Assembly: GCF_024139115.2 (NCBI RefSeq) | Contig: NC_085141.1 | Location: 164,754,908-164,818,907, forward strand | Length of the DNA: 64,000 nt | Source: Armigeres subalbatus | Lineage: Eukaryota; Arthropoda; Insecta; Diptera; Culicidae | Direction: 5' to 3' | In this document: one piece after another, positions 46,909 to 59,400 of the stretch | Numbering within the stretch: position 1 is the first letter of the stretch | How the letters are laid out: the number at the start of each line of letters is the position of its first letter | The notes under the pieces: model-generated | Seen by the model: only the letters and a program-made list of their open reading frames with translations | Database searches by the model: none | Told to the model about the DNA's origin: nothing | Translations under genes and position numbers: made by a program

Positions 46909-48075
46909 GGGGAATTTCCCGAGGAATCCTTGGAGGAAGTTTCCAGAGAAATTCTATGAAGAATTACTGTTGAAACTACCAGATAAATCTCTGAAGCAAC
47001 TGTCACAGGAATCCCTGCAGAAACTTCTGGGGAAATCCTGGAGGAATTCCTTGAGAAAGTTCCAGAGGAATTCTTCTTATTCTTATTATATTCTTATTCT
47101 CGCAGCTTAATGTTCATTAAGCCCTTCCACAGTAATCAACTGTGAGGTTTCTATGCCAAGTTACCATTTTTTGCATTCGTATATCATGAGACTAACACGA
47201 TGATACTTTTATGCCCAGGGAAGTCGAGACAATTTCCAAACTGAAAATTTCCTAGACCGGACCGGGAATCGAACCCAGCCACTCTCAGTATGCTCTTGCT
47301 TTGTAGCCCCGCGTCTTACCGCACAGTTTAGGAATTTCTGAAGTAATTTACAGAAATTTCTTCTATGAACTGCCGGAGTATTTCCAGAAGGTACTTACGA
47401 AAGAACTCCTGGAGGAACTTTAGGGGAATTACTGGATGAAGTTTTGTAGGAATTTCTGGATGAACTTACGGAGGACGTCTTGAAAAAAATGTGGAGGAAT
47501 TCCTTTAAAATTCTCTCGAATTAACTTGCAGAAACTGCCAGAAGGACTTCGAAGTGTTCGAGAAGGAAATTTCTGAGGACTTCCCGGATGTACTTTCTGT
47601 AGAATTACTGGATGAAATTTCGGAGAAATTACTAGAGGAACTTCTGGAGGAATTCTTGTAGAAATATTTGGAGGATGTTTTTAAGAAACTTCCAAATGTA
47701 CTTTTGGAGATATTGCTAGAGGAACTGGTAAGATTTCTGACTGTAGGAACTTCGGAGAAATGCCCAAAGATTCTTCTGGAGGAATTCTTGGAGGTACTTC
47801 CAGGGGAGTTTCTGGAAGAACTTTCGAAGGAATTCGTGGAGAAACTTCTGGAGGAATTTCAGAAGGAGCTCATGGAGGAACTCTTGAAGAAACACCCGGG
47901 GAATTCCTGGAGTAACATCCGCAGAATATCCTCGAAGGAGTCCTGGAAGACCTTCCGGAGGAATTTCTGGATAAACTTTCAGAGGAATTCTTGGAGGAAC
48001 TTCTGCTGGAATCAATGGAAATACTTCCGGTAAAATTTCTTTCGGAAGTTGTTATGGAATTCCAGAAGGAAGCTC
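46909..48075 (-). repeat. Diverged 24-bp minisatellite, orientation R
   Basis: Degenerate GGAGGAATTTCTGGAGGAAC-type units, interrupted by a SINE at 47074-47330. The stretch 46910-47060 is a diverged direct repeat of 46500-46650 (GAAACTACCAGA, GAAGCAACTGTCACA, GGAAATCCTGGAGGAATTCC). Confidence 0.8.
47074..47330 (-). mobile_element. tRNA-derived SINE, second copy
   Basis: Same family as 11530-11820: CTCGCAGCTTAATGTTCATT, TGGTAACTTGGCATAG (minus), a B-box-like GGGTTCGATTCCC and a degenerate A-box end GTGCGGTAAGACGCGG on the minus strand. The 3' end on the minus strand is rich in AAGAA repeats. AGGAATT-type sequence flanks both sides and may be the target duplication within the minisatellite. 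Confidence 0.83.
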
Positions 48076-48740
48076 TGGAGCAAAAAAAAAACAAGGGATT
48101 TTATTTCCTGGAAAATATAATGATTTTCATTTTTTCTTAGTAGTTTCTTAAAAATTTTCAAACTTTTTAGCGATATCCAAAAAATGTCTGATTTTTATAC
48201 AAAAACGCCCAATATCTACAGGGAATTTCCACCCATTTAGTTAGTGAATTTTCAAAAATATTAAGGAATTGTTAGAATTATACTAAAAAAACAGAGATAA
48301 TTTAAAAAATGCCAATGCAAAGAAATTCTCATGAATGTGTATATTTCGTGATATTCTGAAATCCTAATAAAATCTCACATATTTCCAGTAAATCCCTGAA
48401 TTATTTACGATTTTTAATTTATCTTCAATGTCCAAAACTCATTTATTTAGATCCTAAGGATATCCTGAATACTGCAGAAGGCTTCAGGAATTTACCATAA
48501 TCAATTTTAAGTTAATGTTCCGGGGCTATATACCGAATTAGTTACCTTTTTCTTGAAGACACTGAACGTTTTATTGCTACCAGTAAGCATTTCGCCCTTT
48601 AAAGGAAGCATCACACTAGATAACGGACCAACGTTACCAGCATATAACGTCTTTGGCTCTGCCGAACAATGTTTCCTTACAAAATGTATAGCGACTGAGG
48701 TGGTAATCGTATCTCAATAGCTATTTTTTCTTGATTTTTG
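48076..48740. other. AT-rich non-coding sequence
   Basis: No gene or element boundary identified. It separates the 24-bp minisatellite from the second 152-bp array. If copy B of the satellite element has a left terminus it should lie here, but I see no TACAGGGGATG end. Confidence 0.5.
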
Positions 48741-51335
48741 ATCAGAAAGCGAAGTATGAGTATAAATTGGACCATTCATGGATCTGACCGCTTCCAGGAC
48801 TAACGGATTGTCTCCGGGGAACTGTGGAAGGGGACATTTTAGTTTTAGCACAAAAACCAATCATTGGACGGCTCTTTTTTCATGGATTTCAATCAGAATG
48901 TGAAGTATGAACAAGAAATGGACCATTGACGGCTCTGACCGTTTTCTGGACCTACGGATAGCTCACGGGGAACCTGCCTACTTCATACTTCGCTTCCTGA
49001 TCCAAAGCCATGAAAACAGAGCCGTTGTATGGCTAGTTTTGGTGCTAAAACTAAAATGTCCCTTTCCACAGGTTTCCTGGGCCAATCTATAGGTCCAGAA
49101 AGCGGTCAGAGCCCTCAATGGTCCCTTTTATATGCATTTCTCGATTCCTAATCGAAACCACTAGGAAAGAGACGTCGAATGACTGGTTATGATGCTTAAA
49201 ATAAAACGTCCCCTTACACAGATTCTCCAGGAGCAATCCGTGGGTCTTGGAAGCGGTCAGAGCCGTCAATGGACCATTTTATATTCATACTTCGCTTCCT
49301 GATCAAAAATCGAATGACTGGTTTTAGTGCTAAAACTAAAATTTCCTCATTCACAGAATCCTCGAAGGCAATCAGTAGGTCCTGGAAGCGGTCAAAGCCG
49401 TCAATGGTCATTTTTAATTCATATTTCGCTTCCTGGTCGAAATCCATGAAAAAAGAGCCTTCGAATGACTGGGTTTGATGCTAAAACTAAAATGTCCCCT
49501 TAAACAGGTTCCTCGGGGTCCAATCCGTAGGTCCTGGAAGAGGTCAGAGACGACAATGGACCATTTTATATTCATACTTTGCTTTCTGATCGAAAACCAT
49601 GAAAAAAGAGCCGTCGAACGACTGGTTTTGGTGCTAAAAATTAAATGTCCTCTTCCACAGGTTCCTCGGAGGCAACTAGTAGGTCCTGGAAGCAATCAGA
49701 GCCGTCAATGGACCACTTTATATTCATACTTCGCTTCCTGATCGAAAACCATGAAAAAAGAGCCGTCGAATGACTGGTTTTGGTGGTAAAACTAAAACGT
49801 CCCCTTCCACAGGTTCCCCGGGCCAATCCGTAGATCCTGGAAGCGGTCAGAGCCATCAATGGACCATTTTATATTCATACTTCGCTTCCTGATCGATAAC
49901 CATGAAAAAAGAGCCGTCGAATGACTGGTTTTGGTGGTAAAACTAAAATGTCCCCTTCCACAGGTTCCCCGGGGCCAATCCGTAGGTCCTGGAAGCAATC
50001 AGAACCGTAAATTAACCATTTTATATTCATACTTCGCTTCCTGATCGAAAACCATGAAAAAAGAGCCGTCGAACGACTGTTTTTTGGTAAAACTAAAATG
50101 TCCCCTTCCACAGGTTCCCCGGGGCCAATCCGTAGATCCTGGAAGCGGTCAGAGCCGTCAATGGATCATTTTCTATTCATACTTCGCTTCCTGATTGAAA
50201 ACCATGAAAAAAGAGCCGTCGAATGACTGGTTTTGGTGGTAAAACTAAAACGTCCCTTTCCACAGGTTCCCCGGGCCAATCCGTAGATCCTGGAAGCGGT
50301 CAGAGCCATCAATGGACCATTTTATATTCATACTTCGCTTCCTGATCGATAACCATGAAAAAAGAGCCGTCGAATGACTGGTTTTGGTGGTAAAACTAAA
50401 ATGTCCCCTTCCACAGGTTCCCCGGGGCCAATCCGTAGGTCCTGGAAGCAATCAGAACCGTAAATTAACCATTTTATATTCATACTTCGCTTCCTGATCG
50501 AAAACCATGAAAAAAGAGCCGTCGAACGACTGTTTTTTTGGTAAAACTAAAATGTCCCCTTCCACAGGTTCCCCGGGGCCAATCCGTAGATCCTGGAAGC
50601 GGTCAGAGCCGTCAATGGATCATTTTCTATTCATACTTCGCTTCCTGATTGAAAACCATGAAAAAAGAGCCGTCGAATGACTGGTTTTGGTGGTAAAACT
50701 AAAACGTCCCCTTCCACAGGTTCCCCGGGCCAATCCGTAGATCCTGGAAGCGGTCAGAGCCATCAATGGACCATTTTATATTCATACTTCGCTTCCTGAT
50801 CGATAACCATGAAAAAAGAGCCATCGAATGACTGGTTTTGGTGGTAAAACTAAAATGTCCCCTTCCACAGGTTCCCCGGGGCCAATCCGTAGGTCCTGGA
50901 AGCAATCAGAACCGTAAATTAACCATTTTATATTCATACTTCGCTTCCTGATCGAAAACCATGAAAAAAGAGCCGTCGAACGACTGTTTTTTTGGTAAAA
51001 CTAAAATGTCCCCTTCCACAGGTTCCCCGGGGCCAATCCGTAGATCCTGGAAGCGGTCAGAGCCGTCAATGGATCATTTTCTATTCATACTTCGCTTCCT
51101 GATCGAAAACCATGAAAAAAGAGCCGTCGAATGACTGGTTTTGGTGGTAAAACTAAAACGTCCCCTTCCACAGGTTCCCCGGGCCAATCCGTAGATCCTG
51201 GAAGCGGTCAGAGCCATCAATGGACCATTTTATATTCATACTTCGCTTCCTGATCGATAACCATGAAAAAAGAGCCGTCGAATGACTGGTTTTGGTGGTA
51301 AAACTAAAATGTCCCCTTCCACAGGTTCCCCGGGG
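48741..51335 (-). repeat. ~151-bp satellite array (copy B), single orientation
   Basis: Units read CACAGGTTCCCCGGGGCCAA, TCCTGGAAGCGGTCAGAGCC, CATACTTCGCTTCCTGATCG and CGTCGAATGACTGGTTTTGG. They are clearly homologous to the 1291-2665 units but form a distinct subfamily. The first ~1 kb (48741-49740) is diverged; the rest is homogenised. Minus-strand frames of 68-93 codons recur once per unit and are by-products. Confidence 0.93.
49740..51335 (-). repeat. 454-bp higher-order repeat (three monomer types) in copy B
   Basis: Three successive monomers repeat as a block with a period of ~454 bp, seen at 49792, 50245, 50699 and 51153. Type 1 has TAAAACTAAAACGTCC and CCCGGGCCAATCC; type 2 has GGAAGCAATCAGAACCGTAA; type 3 has ACGACTGTTTTTTGG and ATGGATCATTTTCTATTC. 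Copies of the block are nearly identical, whereas monomers within a block differ at many positions. Confidence 0.9.
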
Positions 51336-51851
51336 ACATCCCTGCGACTCCAGGATTCGTTTATTCAATTGGTTTTTCATTCTGGACACATAAGAGGGCT
51401 TCTAGTATGAAATCAGAGTGGACGATCTATCAAAAAGCGAGATTCAAATGAAGTTGTGGCCTGACCCCTTTGATAAGTATCGATCGGAACCGATTTTAAA
51501 GAAATGGCCATATCTCACTTGATTCTGGTCCGATTCCAAATCTCAATATATGGTTCCAATCAGCAAGAGCCCTACCTCATTTGTGGTTACTAATATTATT
51601 CAATTTTAAACTACAACTTCTCCTAATATCCACCTCAAATTTACGATTTTGAACCTACCTCCGAAAAACCCGGAATATCTCCGGAATCCGGTGGCCATAG
51701 TCGGTTCAATGGACATACCGTCAAACTGCATTAATTTTCTAGTTCAGGCATGCCCGAATTGTCAAAATCGGATGATAACTAAGGTAGTTACAACACATCT
51801 AATTTTACCTAAAATTTGCCTATCCTAATTATTTTGTCCATCCCCTGTATA
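51336..51851 (+). repeat. Conserved tail of the 152-bp satellite element (copy B)
   Basis: Homologous to 2666-3188 from TTGGTTTTTCATTCTGGACA to the end ATCCCCTGTATA, with roughly one difference every 6-8 bases by eye. Same position and orientation relative to the satellite as in copy A. Confidence 0.85.
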
Positions 51852-51869
51852 ATAAACATTGTAATTAAA

Positions 51870-52495
51870 CATCTTACTATCCGACCGAGATAGGTTTTAC
51901 TTTCACGAACGACCATTATTCGAAATATATATCAGCCGTTAGTAATCCGATTTGAACAATTTTGGGACTCACAAATCTTCCCGTCCATCAAGATTTTTTT
52001 GAGTTGTCGAGACCTCCGATCGGACCAAAAATGACCTTTGATGTTCATGATAGTATTAGTAATATATTTCTTAATCCATAGATTTAGAAAGGTGTCGTCT
52101 TCTACAAACTTGTTCAGGAGGTCAATACCATACTGTTGCAAATCATATTATTTCGGAACTCGTCCATTTGGCGGCGAAAGTGTATATAAAAAACTCGTTG
52201 AGTTTAATATTTCGGAATCCGTAATATTCAGAAAGTTGCCGTCATTTACAATTTTTATAGCAGCTCAAAACCATTTTTTTAACCATATATTATTTTGAAA
52301 CCTATCCGCTTGGTGGTGTTAGTATATATGGCAATACTCGTTTGGTTCGAATCCGTAATATTTAGAAAGTTGTCGTCGCCATCAAATTTGTTGATGAAGA
52401 ACATATTATTCGAGACGAGCCAGTCTCGGGATGAAAGTCTCGGTAATAAAGTATTAAAAAACATGTTATTTTTTAGTTCATTCGCTTGGTGGCGC
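51870..52495 (+). repeat. Diverged ~130-145-bp tandem repeats
   Basis: Three degenerate units recognised by TTTAGAAAGGTGTCGTC (about 52082), ATTCAGAAAGTTGCCGTC (about 52226) and ATTTAGAAAGTTGTCGTC (about 52358), each followed by TATTATT and a TCCGCTTGGTGG-type motif. The last, CGCTTGGTGGCGCAAG, ends at the border with the 24-bp minisatellite. No coding potential. Confidence 0.7.
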
Positions 52496-54120
52496 AAGCT
52501 CCTCTGGAAGACCCTCCAGGAATTACTACGGAAGTTTCGCTAGCAATTTCTCCGGAAGTTCCTCTTGGAATTCTTTCGGACATTCCTCTAAGAATTCCTC
52601 CGCAAATTCTTCTAGTAGTTCGTCTGGAAATTTCTCCAGAAACTCTTCCAAAAGTTCCTTCGGGAATGCCTATGGAAGTTACTCCGGTAATTCCACAGGA
52701 AGTTTATCTGGAATTTTCTCAAGAATACCTCCGGGAATTCCTCTGGAAGTTTAAAAAAAAATTCTTCAAAAATTCCTCAAGACATTCCTTCGGTAGATCC
52801 TTAGGAAGTTCTTCCAATAAAACGTCTGGAAGTTGCTCCGAAATTTTTTTGAAGTTCTTCAGGGAATTTCTATAATAATTCATTTGAAAGCTTCCGGAAT
52901 TTACTCCAGGCATTCCTCTAGAAGCTCCTCTGTGGATTGCTCCGGAAATTCCACTCGAAATTCCAACGGAATTTCCTCTGGGAATGTCTCTAGAATTCTT
53001 CTGGAAGTTTTTTTTTAGAAATTCCTTCGGAAGTTCCTCCAAGAATTCTTCGGGAAGTTCCTCTAGACAATCCTCCGGAAGATTCCACGAAAATCTGTAC
53101 GGAAGTTGCTCAGAGAATTGAGAATTTTTAAGTTCTTCAGGGAATCCCTACCGAAGTTCCTCCTCTTGGCATTTTCCGGAAGTTCCTCTAAGAATTCCAT
53201 TGATAGTCCCTCTGGGAATTCCTCCGACAGTTCCTCTAGGAATTCCCTTAAAATTTCATCTGGGAATTCTTCTGGAAGTTCGTCTTAGAACTTCTTGGAA
53301 GTTATTCTGGCAATTCTTCTGGAAGTTTTTCTGGAAATTTCTCAAGTAGCTCCTCCGGGACTTCCTTCGGAAGTTCCTCAAAGAATTCCTTCGGGAATTC
53401 ATCCAGAAATTTCAGCAGCATTCCTCCGTTAAATGCTCCTCTGGAAACTTCTTCGAAAGTTCCTCAACAAATGACTCCAGAAGTTCTTTAGCAAATTTCA
53501 TCGGGTGCTCTTCAGGAAATTCCTCCGGAAATTCATCCGGAAGTTCCTCCGGTAATTCTTCCGGACATACTTTAGGAAATTCATTCAAAAATGCCTTTGG
53601 AAGTTCTTAAGCAAATGCCTACAGAAGATTATCCAGAAGTTCCTCTGGGAAGCTCTACGAAAGTTCACTTAGGAATACCTCCAAAGGTTCTTACGTGAAT
53701 TCATCCGTAAAATTCCCCAATAATTTCTCCAGAAGCTCTTCAGGATATTCCCATGGAAGCTGTTCCGGACTCCTCTTGGAATTCTTTTGTTCTTCTTGGA
53801 ATTCCTTTGAAAGTTCCTTTGGGAATTCCTTCAGAAATTCCACCCTGAAAATTCGTACAAAATTTCCTCTGGGAATTCCTCCGAAATTTCTATGGAAATT
53901 ACAACGAAAATCCCTCCGAAAGATCCTTCGATATATTCTATTGATGTTCTTCAGGAAATTCCTACGGAAGTTTCTCTTGGAATTCTTTCAAAGGTTCATC
54001 TAAGAATTCCCCCAGAAGTTCATCTGAGAATCCCCATGGAAATTCCTCTAAAATTTCCTTCGGCAGTTCTTCGAGAAATTCATCCGAGGTTCCTCCTGCG
54101 GATATTGCTCCGAAATTCTC
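52496..54120 (+). repeat. Diverged 24-bp minisatellite, orientation F
   Basis: TCCTCTGGAAGTTCCTCTGG/AGGAATTCCTC-type units, strongly degenerate. Open frames of 60-129 codons are by-products. Confidence 0.85.
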
Positions 54121-55603
54121 TCCGGAAGCATTTCTCTTGAAGTTCTTCTTACCAATTTAACCCCATGATTTAAGGATGTCACTGAATATTTTGAGGCGAA
54201 GAAATTCTAAAAATAACTGTAGTACATGTTACCGTTAACTCGAGAATTATAGATAAATCAACGAATACACGATAACGATTACGTTGAATCAACGCTCACT
54301 TTATCGCCAACGAAGCGTCATCGTACAACCGTTATCGTCGTCGTAGTAGACGTTAAATTAACGATGATAATTTATCTATTAACAACCCTGCATGAACACC
54401 TCACCAGGAAAAGAACATCTGAGGTCCACCGTCTGACCGAGATTAAAACATTGCAAGATCGTTTTGGTGAGCACAAAGAAAAGTTTAGGGTCTGTTGCTT
54501 TTCCTCTGACCATGATGCAATTAGGGCGCTCGTATCAAATAAGGTTATCAAATTTTATCGTACTGTATATAGAATAGTTAGAATATCAAATTTAGTTTAA
54601 AGTCTTTTTTTCATTAAACAAATCCTTGCTCAGGCTACTATGTACGATTAACTTCCCCGGTGCGAAAACTTTAATTATATAAAGAAATTAATAATTCTTA
54701 AGATCAAGGGCCATGTGGCCAACAACTTATAATGTTAAATTATTGTTAAAAGCAAATACTAGAAAATAAATACAAATTAATCGTTAAAAAATCGAAGTTT
54801 CGTGTGAAAAATCGAAAAAAATGCTCATGAAAATATCTTTAAAAAATGCCTGGAGAACATCCGGAGAAGTTCAGAACAAGTTTCTTACGAATTTGATTAG
54901 AATTTCCTATGCAAATAAAGAAAAAAAAATCTGAATATCTACAAATAGGACATTTGGCGAATTAGTAGAATATTTCGTCGATATTTGTAAGAATTTCTCA
55001 TGGTAATTAAGAGTATTTTCCTGTGGTAGTTAAGATTAATTTCCTGTGGGAATGCTGATGAATTTTGTGTAATTTAAATGCACTTCATGTTAAAATTAAT
55101 TAAAATTTTGAACTTCTTTGAAAATGTTATAATTTACCTTGACAACTTGAGAAAAATCCCGTGGAGTTTTAGTAGAATCTCTTCTTCAGTTTCATTTTCA
55201 GTGAAAATTCAAGTGAGAAAGTGCTGCGTGCAGAGAAGTATTTTCGTGGAAATTCAGAAAAAAATCGCGTTAAAATGAAAAATAATTTTCCTTAGAAAGT
55301 CAAAGAAGTACTATTGTGGTTTTGCTTGTGTGAATATAAAAGAATCCCAATAAAGCATTTCCCGATTAAAATAAAAAGATTACCCGTGAAAATTATAAAC
55401 CATATCCCGTGAAAATTTGTGTAGCATGCTCTAGTCTGATTATAAAGCTGCAGAAAAAGAAATAGGCATCATCCACAAAGTACGTCACGCTTCTAAGTGG
55501 GAGCGAGGGGGGTTAGTGTTCCGAGCAGCGTGGCGATCTATATAAAATTTAAAAGGTTTAATACAAAAAGTGTAACGGAGCAAAACCAATTGAACGGGTG
55601 CCA
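54121..55603. other. AT-rich non-coding sequence
   Basis: No gene recognised. A possible degenerate inverted repeat spans 54230-54395: ATTATAGATAAATCAACG near 54246 and GATAATTTATCTATTAAC near 54365, followed by AACAACCCTG, an end seen in some hAT MITEs. It is too weak to call. The 78-codon frame at 54364 has no recognisable domain. At ~55468 ATCATCCACAAAGTACGTCA looks like a dispersed-repeat edge. Confidence 0.45.
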
Positions 55604-56185
55604 GCGAAAGTGGTACATAAACCATTTTTGTCGATTTTGTGTTTTTTACACCAACTGCTTCAGTGAGCAAAGGTCTAGTAAGCGAATAACGAAAAAGTGA
55701 TTTTTGACAATTAAATCTGGAGATATGCACTTTTTAATTTCTGGTATATATCACAATGGCAATTTCGTTGCCAGGAAAAGTGGTACATGTGCAGCTCTAC
55801 CCACTAAAACCAGCTAAATGAAAAGAAAATTTGACAACTTGGATATTTCCGCAACAGATTTTAACCCTATTTTGAATTTCAAGATGGTTTACTGACGTTT
55901 CAAATAATTTTATAAATGTACATGTACCACTTTTACTGACAACGGTTTTCGGTTTCTGTTGCATTTTGTTCCCATTAATAGTGGTACATGTGGATTTTGT
56001 TCCAACAAACTTTAAATTTGTCAAAAAACTTCGCATATTTCTCATTACTAACTTTAGTCACATCGGGCATAACACGTTGATACAGTTGAGATGCAGAAAA
56101 TTGCAAATTTGATTTTTATTTTCGAAGTTTTTGGAAAAATGTGTCTCCTGTAAAATTTACTCAATGTAACATGTACCACTTTCGC
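55604..56185. mobile_element. Possible TIR element with repeated AGTGGTACATGT motifs
   Basis: GCGAAAGTGGTACAT at 55604-55618 and its complement ATGTACCACTTTCGC at 56171-56185 could be TIRs. The core AGTGGTACATGT recurs inside at about 55778 and 55979 (plus) and 55919 (minus). No target duplication was found, so the borders are provisional. No coding frame. Confidence 0.5.
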
Positions 56186-56261
56186 AATTATAAAAAAACC
56201 TTAGCATGTACAAAAGACTGCGCGAAAAAGTGTCTAATAAAAAAAAATGTAAGTTTCTCCA

Positions 56262-56690
56262 GAGACTAGCCCACAGGCAAGCTTGCGGCCATTACCGCTC
56301 GCGGAGAATTGGATACACGGTTCGAGGCCACGGTTGCGCCCCACGCTTGGCAAGCCGTTCTGCACCTAGTCAGCCCACCTCGCTCGCTGCGTTCTACGCC
56401 TTCTAGTACCTGCCGGGTTGGTCGAAAACACCACCTTTGCAGGGTTGCTGTCTGGCATTCTTGCAACATGTCCTGCCCATCGTACCCTTCCCTGGGTTCG
56501 CCGTAGAGTTGATCATGCTCGTGGTTCATACTTTCCCGCCACACACCTTTCTGCACACCGCCAAAGAAGAAGACCACCTCTATCGTAACACTGTTTCTCA
56601 GACGAGCCCTGTCGCACTCGGTTCCGCTCACTAGCATATACTTAGTCTTCGATGCATTCACCTCGGTCCAACTTTTGCTGCTTCACATTT
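56262..56690 (-). pseudogene. RTE/related LINE 3'-end fragment, minus strand
   Basis: Minus-strand translation gives MNASKTKYMLVSGTECDRAR, the conserved segment that follows the RT catalytic motif in RTE-like elements. Then, across frames, come a GYDGQDMLQECQTATLQRW-type stretch and VERSERGGLTRCRTACQAW. It corresponds to the RT C-terminus. The beginning of the RT is missing. A parallel fragment is at 60680-60945. Confidence 0.75.
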
Positions 56691-58786
56691 CAGGTGGTAT
56701 TTTGCAAGGTGTTTTTGTACATAGGGGAACTGTTCCGTTTTCCATCTCACTGTACATATATTCATCTCATCACGAAACAAAGAAAAACGGCACCAATTTC
56801 GTCGCTTCTTTTTGCTAACATGCGTGCTCACTGCTGAAAAAAATCACAAAAATAATAAACAAATCAAATACCTTTTCATTGCTTTGTTTTTCGTGAGACC
56901 AATAACGGAGCTATGAGATGAAGTCCAGGAGCAGTAACCCTATTTAGCAAGATTGATTGAGTTTACCACCTTAATATTATTGTGAAACTAAACAGAACAC
57001 TCTGGCGGTGGGGTGATTTGTTCGAAAAGCTCTTTCTTTCATCAATATCTCCTTGCACCTTATTCTGTGTGATCATTTTTACACCATCTGATAAGCGATT
57101 ATTACCAGATACCTTTTATTGCATTATGCACCTTTCGCACCTCGCACCACGCCACCACTTTGGACTATTATGCACCTTTGTCATTCCGTGCCCCCCCTTC
57201 ATATGATCGCTGTGCACGCTAGTGTCGTCAAGCGACTGACGCGACTGACCACGAGCATTGAATGATGGCGCTGGTGCGAGTAACTACCATGTTAACCGAA
57301 CGGAAATTAAATCAAACTTGTAGCTTTTTAATGGCAAAGGGGTGGCATTAGCAATCAATTCACTTTTATTGTTTATACGATTGAGTAACGAATGTAATTT
57401 GGTTGCGCGTTACACGAATCATGATGATGAGCAGCAATCATCGAACGTAGCTAAAGATGAGAAGGATGTGTAAAATGATGCTGACTTGACTTGAATATGA
57501 ATGTGCTTTAATTAACTAGGGATTATTTTTAGAAAACCTCAGATGCCGTTGGTTAAGATGGGCTGTTTTATCGAATACGTTTTATCAGCACTTGATGTGG
57601 AACAAAACGTTACTCTTATTTAGGTATTTGGTGGCATTCTTGAATGTTTTGTTTCCTTCCAAGCTATTCTAAGCCTTCTGGTGTGTGTTCTACAATATCG
57701 TAAGCAAAATATGTATTTTCAATACTTCTCAATATGATTTTTGAGTGCATGCGAGAATAGAAGAAATAAATATAAATACGGTTTTAGAAAGTTTTTAATT
57801 TGATAGAGGATGCAATCTAGTCGATGACAACAAATTGAAACACAAAGGAAATACCTACCGCAGCCCCGAGCCATTTTTGTGATGAGTGTCCATTATAAAT
57901 TAGCGTTGAGAAATACAAACAGTTTGAAATCAATTATTGCCCCGATCAAGCCATTCGGTATAGTTTGGCGGCTTCACATTGTTTGTCGGTTGGTTAAATT
58001 GAGATCATCTGTTCATAAAGCTCAAATTGCAGCAAAACGAATCTTATTAGCCGTAGTTTGTATCTTCTGTGCGTCTGGTGGAATGGAATGGAACCGTTAC
58101 TGATGTCTGTGTACGATAAAGTTTGGACATTTCTTCCCCAAGAAATTTAAAAAAAATCTCCATTGATCATTACCAATTAAACATTATCCATATGAAACGG
58201 TAAATATATCGAGAGTATTAACTAAATATAATATTTACGTGAAAGTAAATTTACGTGGATACAAAATTAATAAAAAAACGAAAAAAAAAAGATGCAATAA
58301 TTATCAATTAATATGTAATATCCACGGTTTCTTGCAATACTGGCACAACTCAATATTCTTCGTTTTGGACATTTTAATGAAGTTTCACTTGGCAAAACCC
58401 CACCGCAATATATTTACGCTGCTGGAATTTATTCATTTCTCGGTTAACCTGAATTTTATTTGATTTTTTGTGTATTTTTTCGTGGGGCTAACTCATTGTT
58501 TCATTGACACTAAAGGTCTTAATAGGTTTAAACCAAAACGTGTAAAAAAACCTGGGTGTGTATATAGATAAGAACATAAGATAAAATATGATAAGATAGA
58601 ATAGAAGAGCCTAACCCACGTATTTGCTTATTTGATTTCAATGTCAATTTTTGGCTTTTGAATGGCATGGTAGTTGAGATTTATTTTAATAACGGAAAAT
58701 CCCGGGATCTTGGGTTGTGAAATAATTTCTATCCAGAATTCCGGGACTAGAAAAAGTACCGAAAAATTGGCTCTCTAACTCTTTTA
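56691..58786. other. AT-rich non-coding sequence, possibly unique
   Basis: About 2.1 kb with no repeat family, RNA gene or coding domain that I recognise. Open frames are 60-74 codons and unremarkable. It is one of the few stretches here that does not look satellite- or transposon-derived. Confidence 0.5.
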
Positions 58787-58857
58787 TTCTTCTTCTTCTT
58801 ATTATTGGCATTACATCCCCACACTGGGACAGAGTCGCCTCGCAGCTTAGTGTTCAT
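58787..58857 (-). mobile_element. tRNA-derived SINE, 3'-end fragment
   Basis: TTATTGGCATTACATCCCCA and GGGACAGAGTCGCCTCGCAG match the 3' part of the SINE at 11530-11820. The rest is missing because the sequence departs after GTTCATGTGG. Left-side TTCTTCTTCTT repeats are the tail. Confidence 0.8.
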
Positions 58858-59308
58858 GTGGACCTATCAACCTTTAGGAGATTATTTTTTATTAATTTGA
58901 GTAAAACATTACTTAAACAAAATTTCGAATAATATTCCAAACAAGGAAGAATGTGTTCTATTCATTATTGTGTACATTCGATATGGGATTTTGTAATTAA
59001 ATTGATTTTCAATTTGGCTATTAATTTGGGAGCATTTACCCTTAGTTTGTTCTGTTAAATGAACAAAAACCGATCCATAAAAAAAATACAAAACGATCCG
59101 TAAATTACATCTAAATGTTCCATAAAACGCTACCATAAATCCATAAAACAGTTCTGAAGTATCCATAAAAATTTTAGGATCCATAATTGAGCTAAAATTG
59201 AGCAATGAATAGAAAAATATGTTTCTTTAGACAAGGTCAAGCAAAACCATACAATTCCTGCTATTTTTTCATGAACATATGACAAATGATCTATAAACAT
59301 TTTTTGAT
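58858..59308. other. Non-coding sequence with repeated ATCCATAAA motifs
   Basis: ATCCATAAA-like words recur at about 59074, 59136, 59161 and again at ~59415, suggesting an old dispersed repeat. No gene. Confidence 0.45.
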
Positions 59309-59400
59309 TTGTCATAACACGAGTTTGTACTAAGTGTTACAAACTCGTCTTATGACAAGTGAAGACATTCCACTAAAAAGCTCAAAATAATTTTCTTAAC
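59309..59400. mobile_element. Hairpin element (same family as 10311-10425)
   Basis: Left arm TTGTCATAACACGAGTTTGT (59309-59328) pairs with ACAAACTCGTCTTATGACAA (59339-59358) with one mismatch, around a short loop. It is followed by GTGAAGACATTCCACTAAAA, the same tail as at 10401. Confidence 0.75.

Noticed and set aside
54230..54400. A hAT MITE ending in AACAACCCTG
   Set aside because: Only one end is convincing; the left end lacks the matching CAGGGTTG and no 8-bp duplication is visible.
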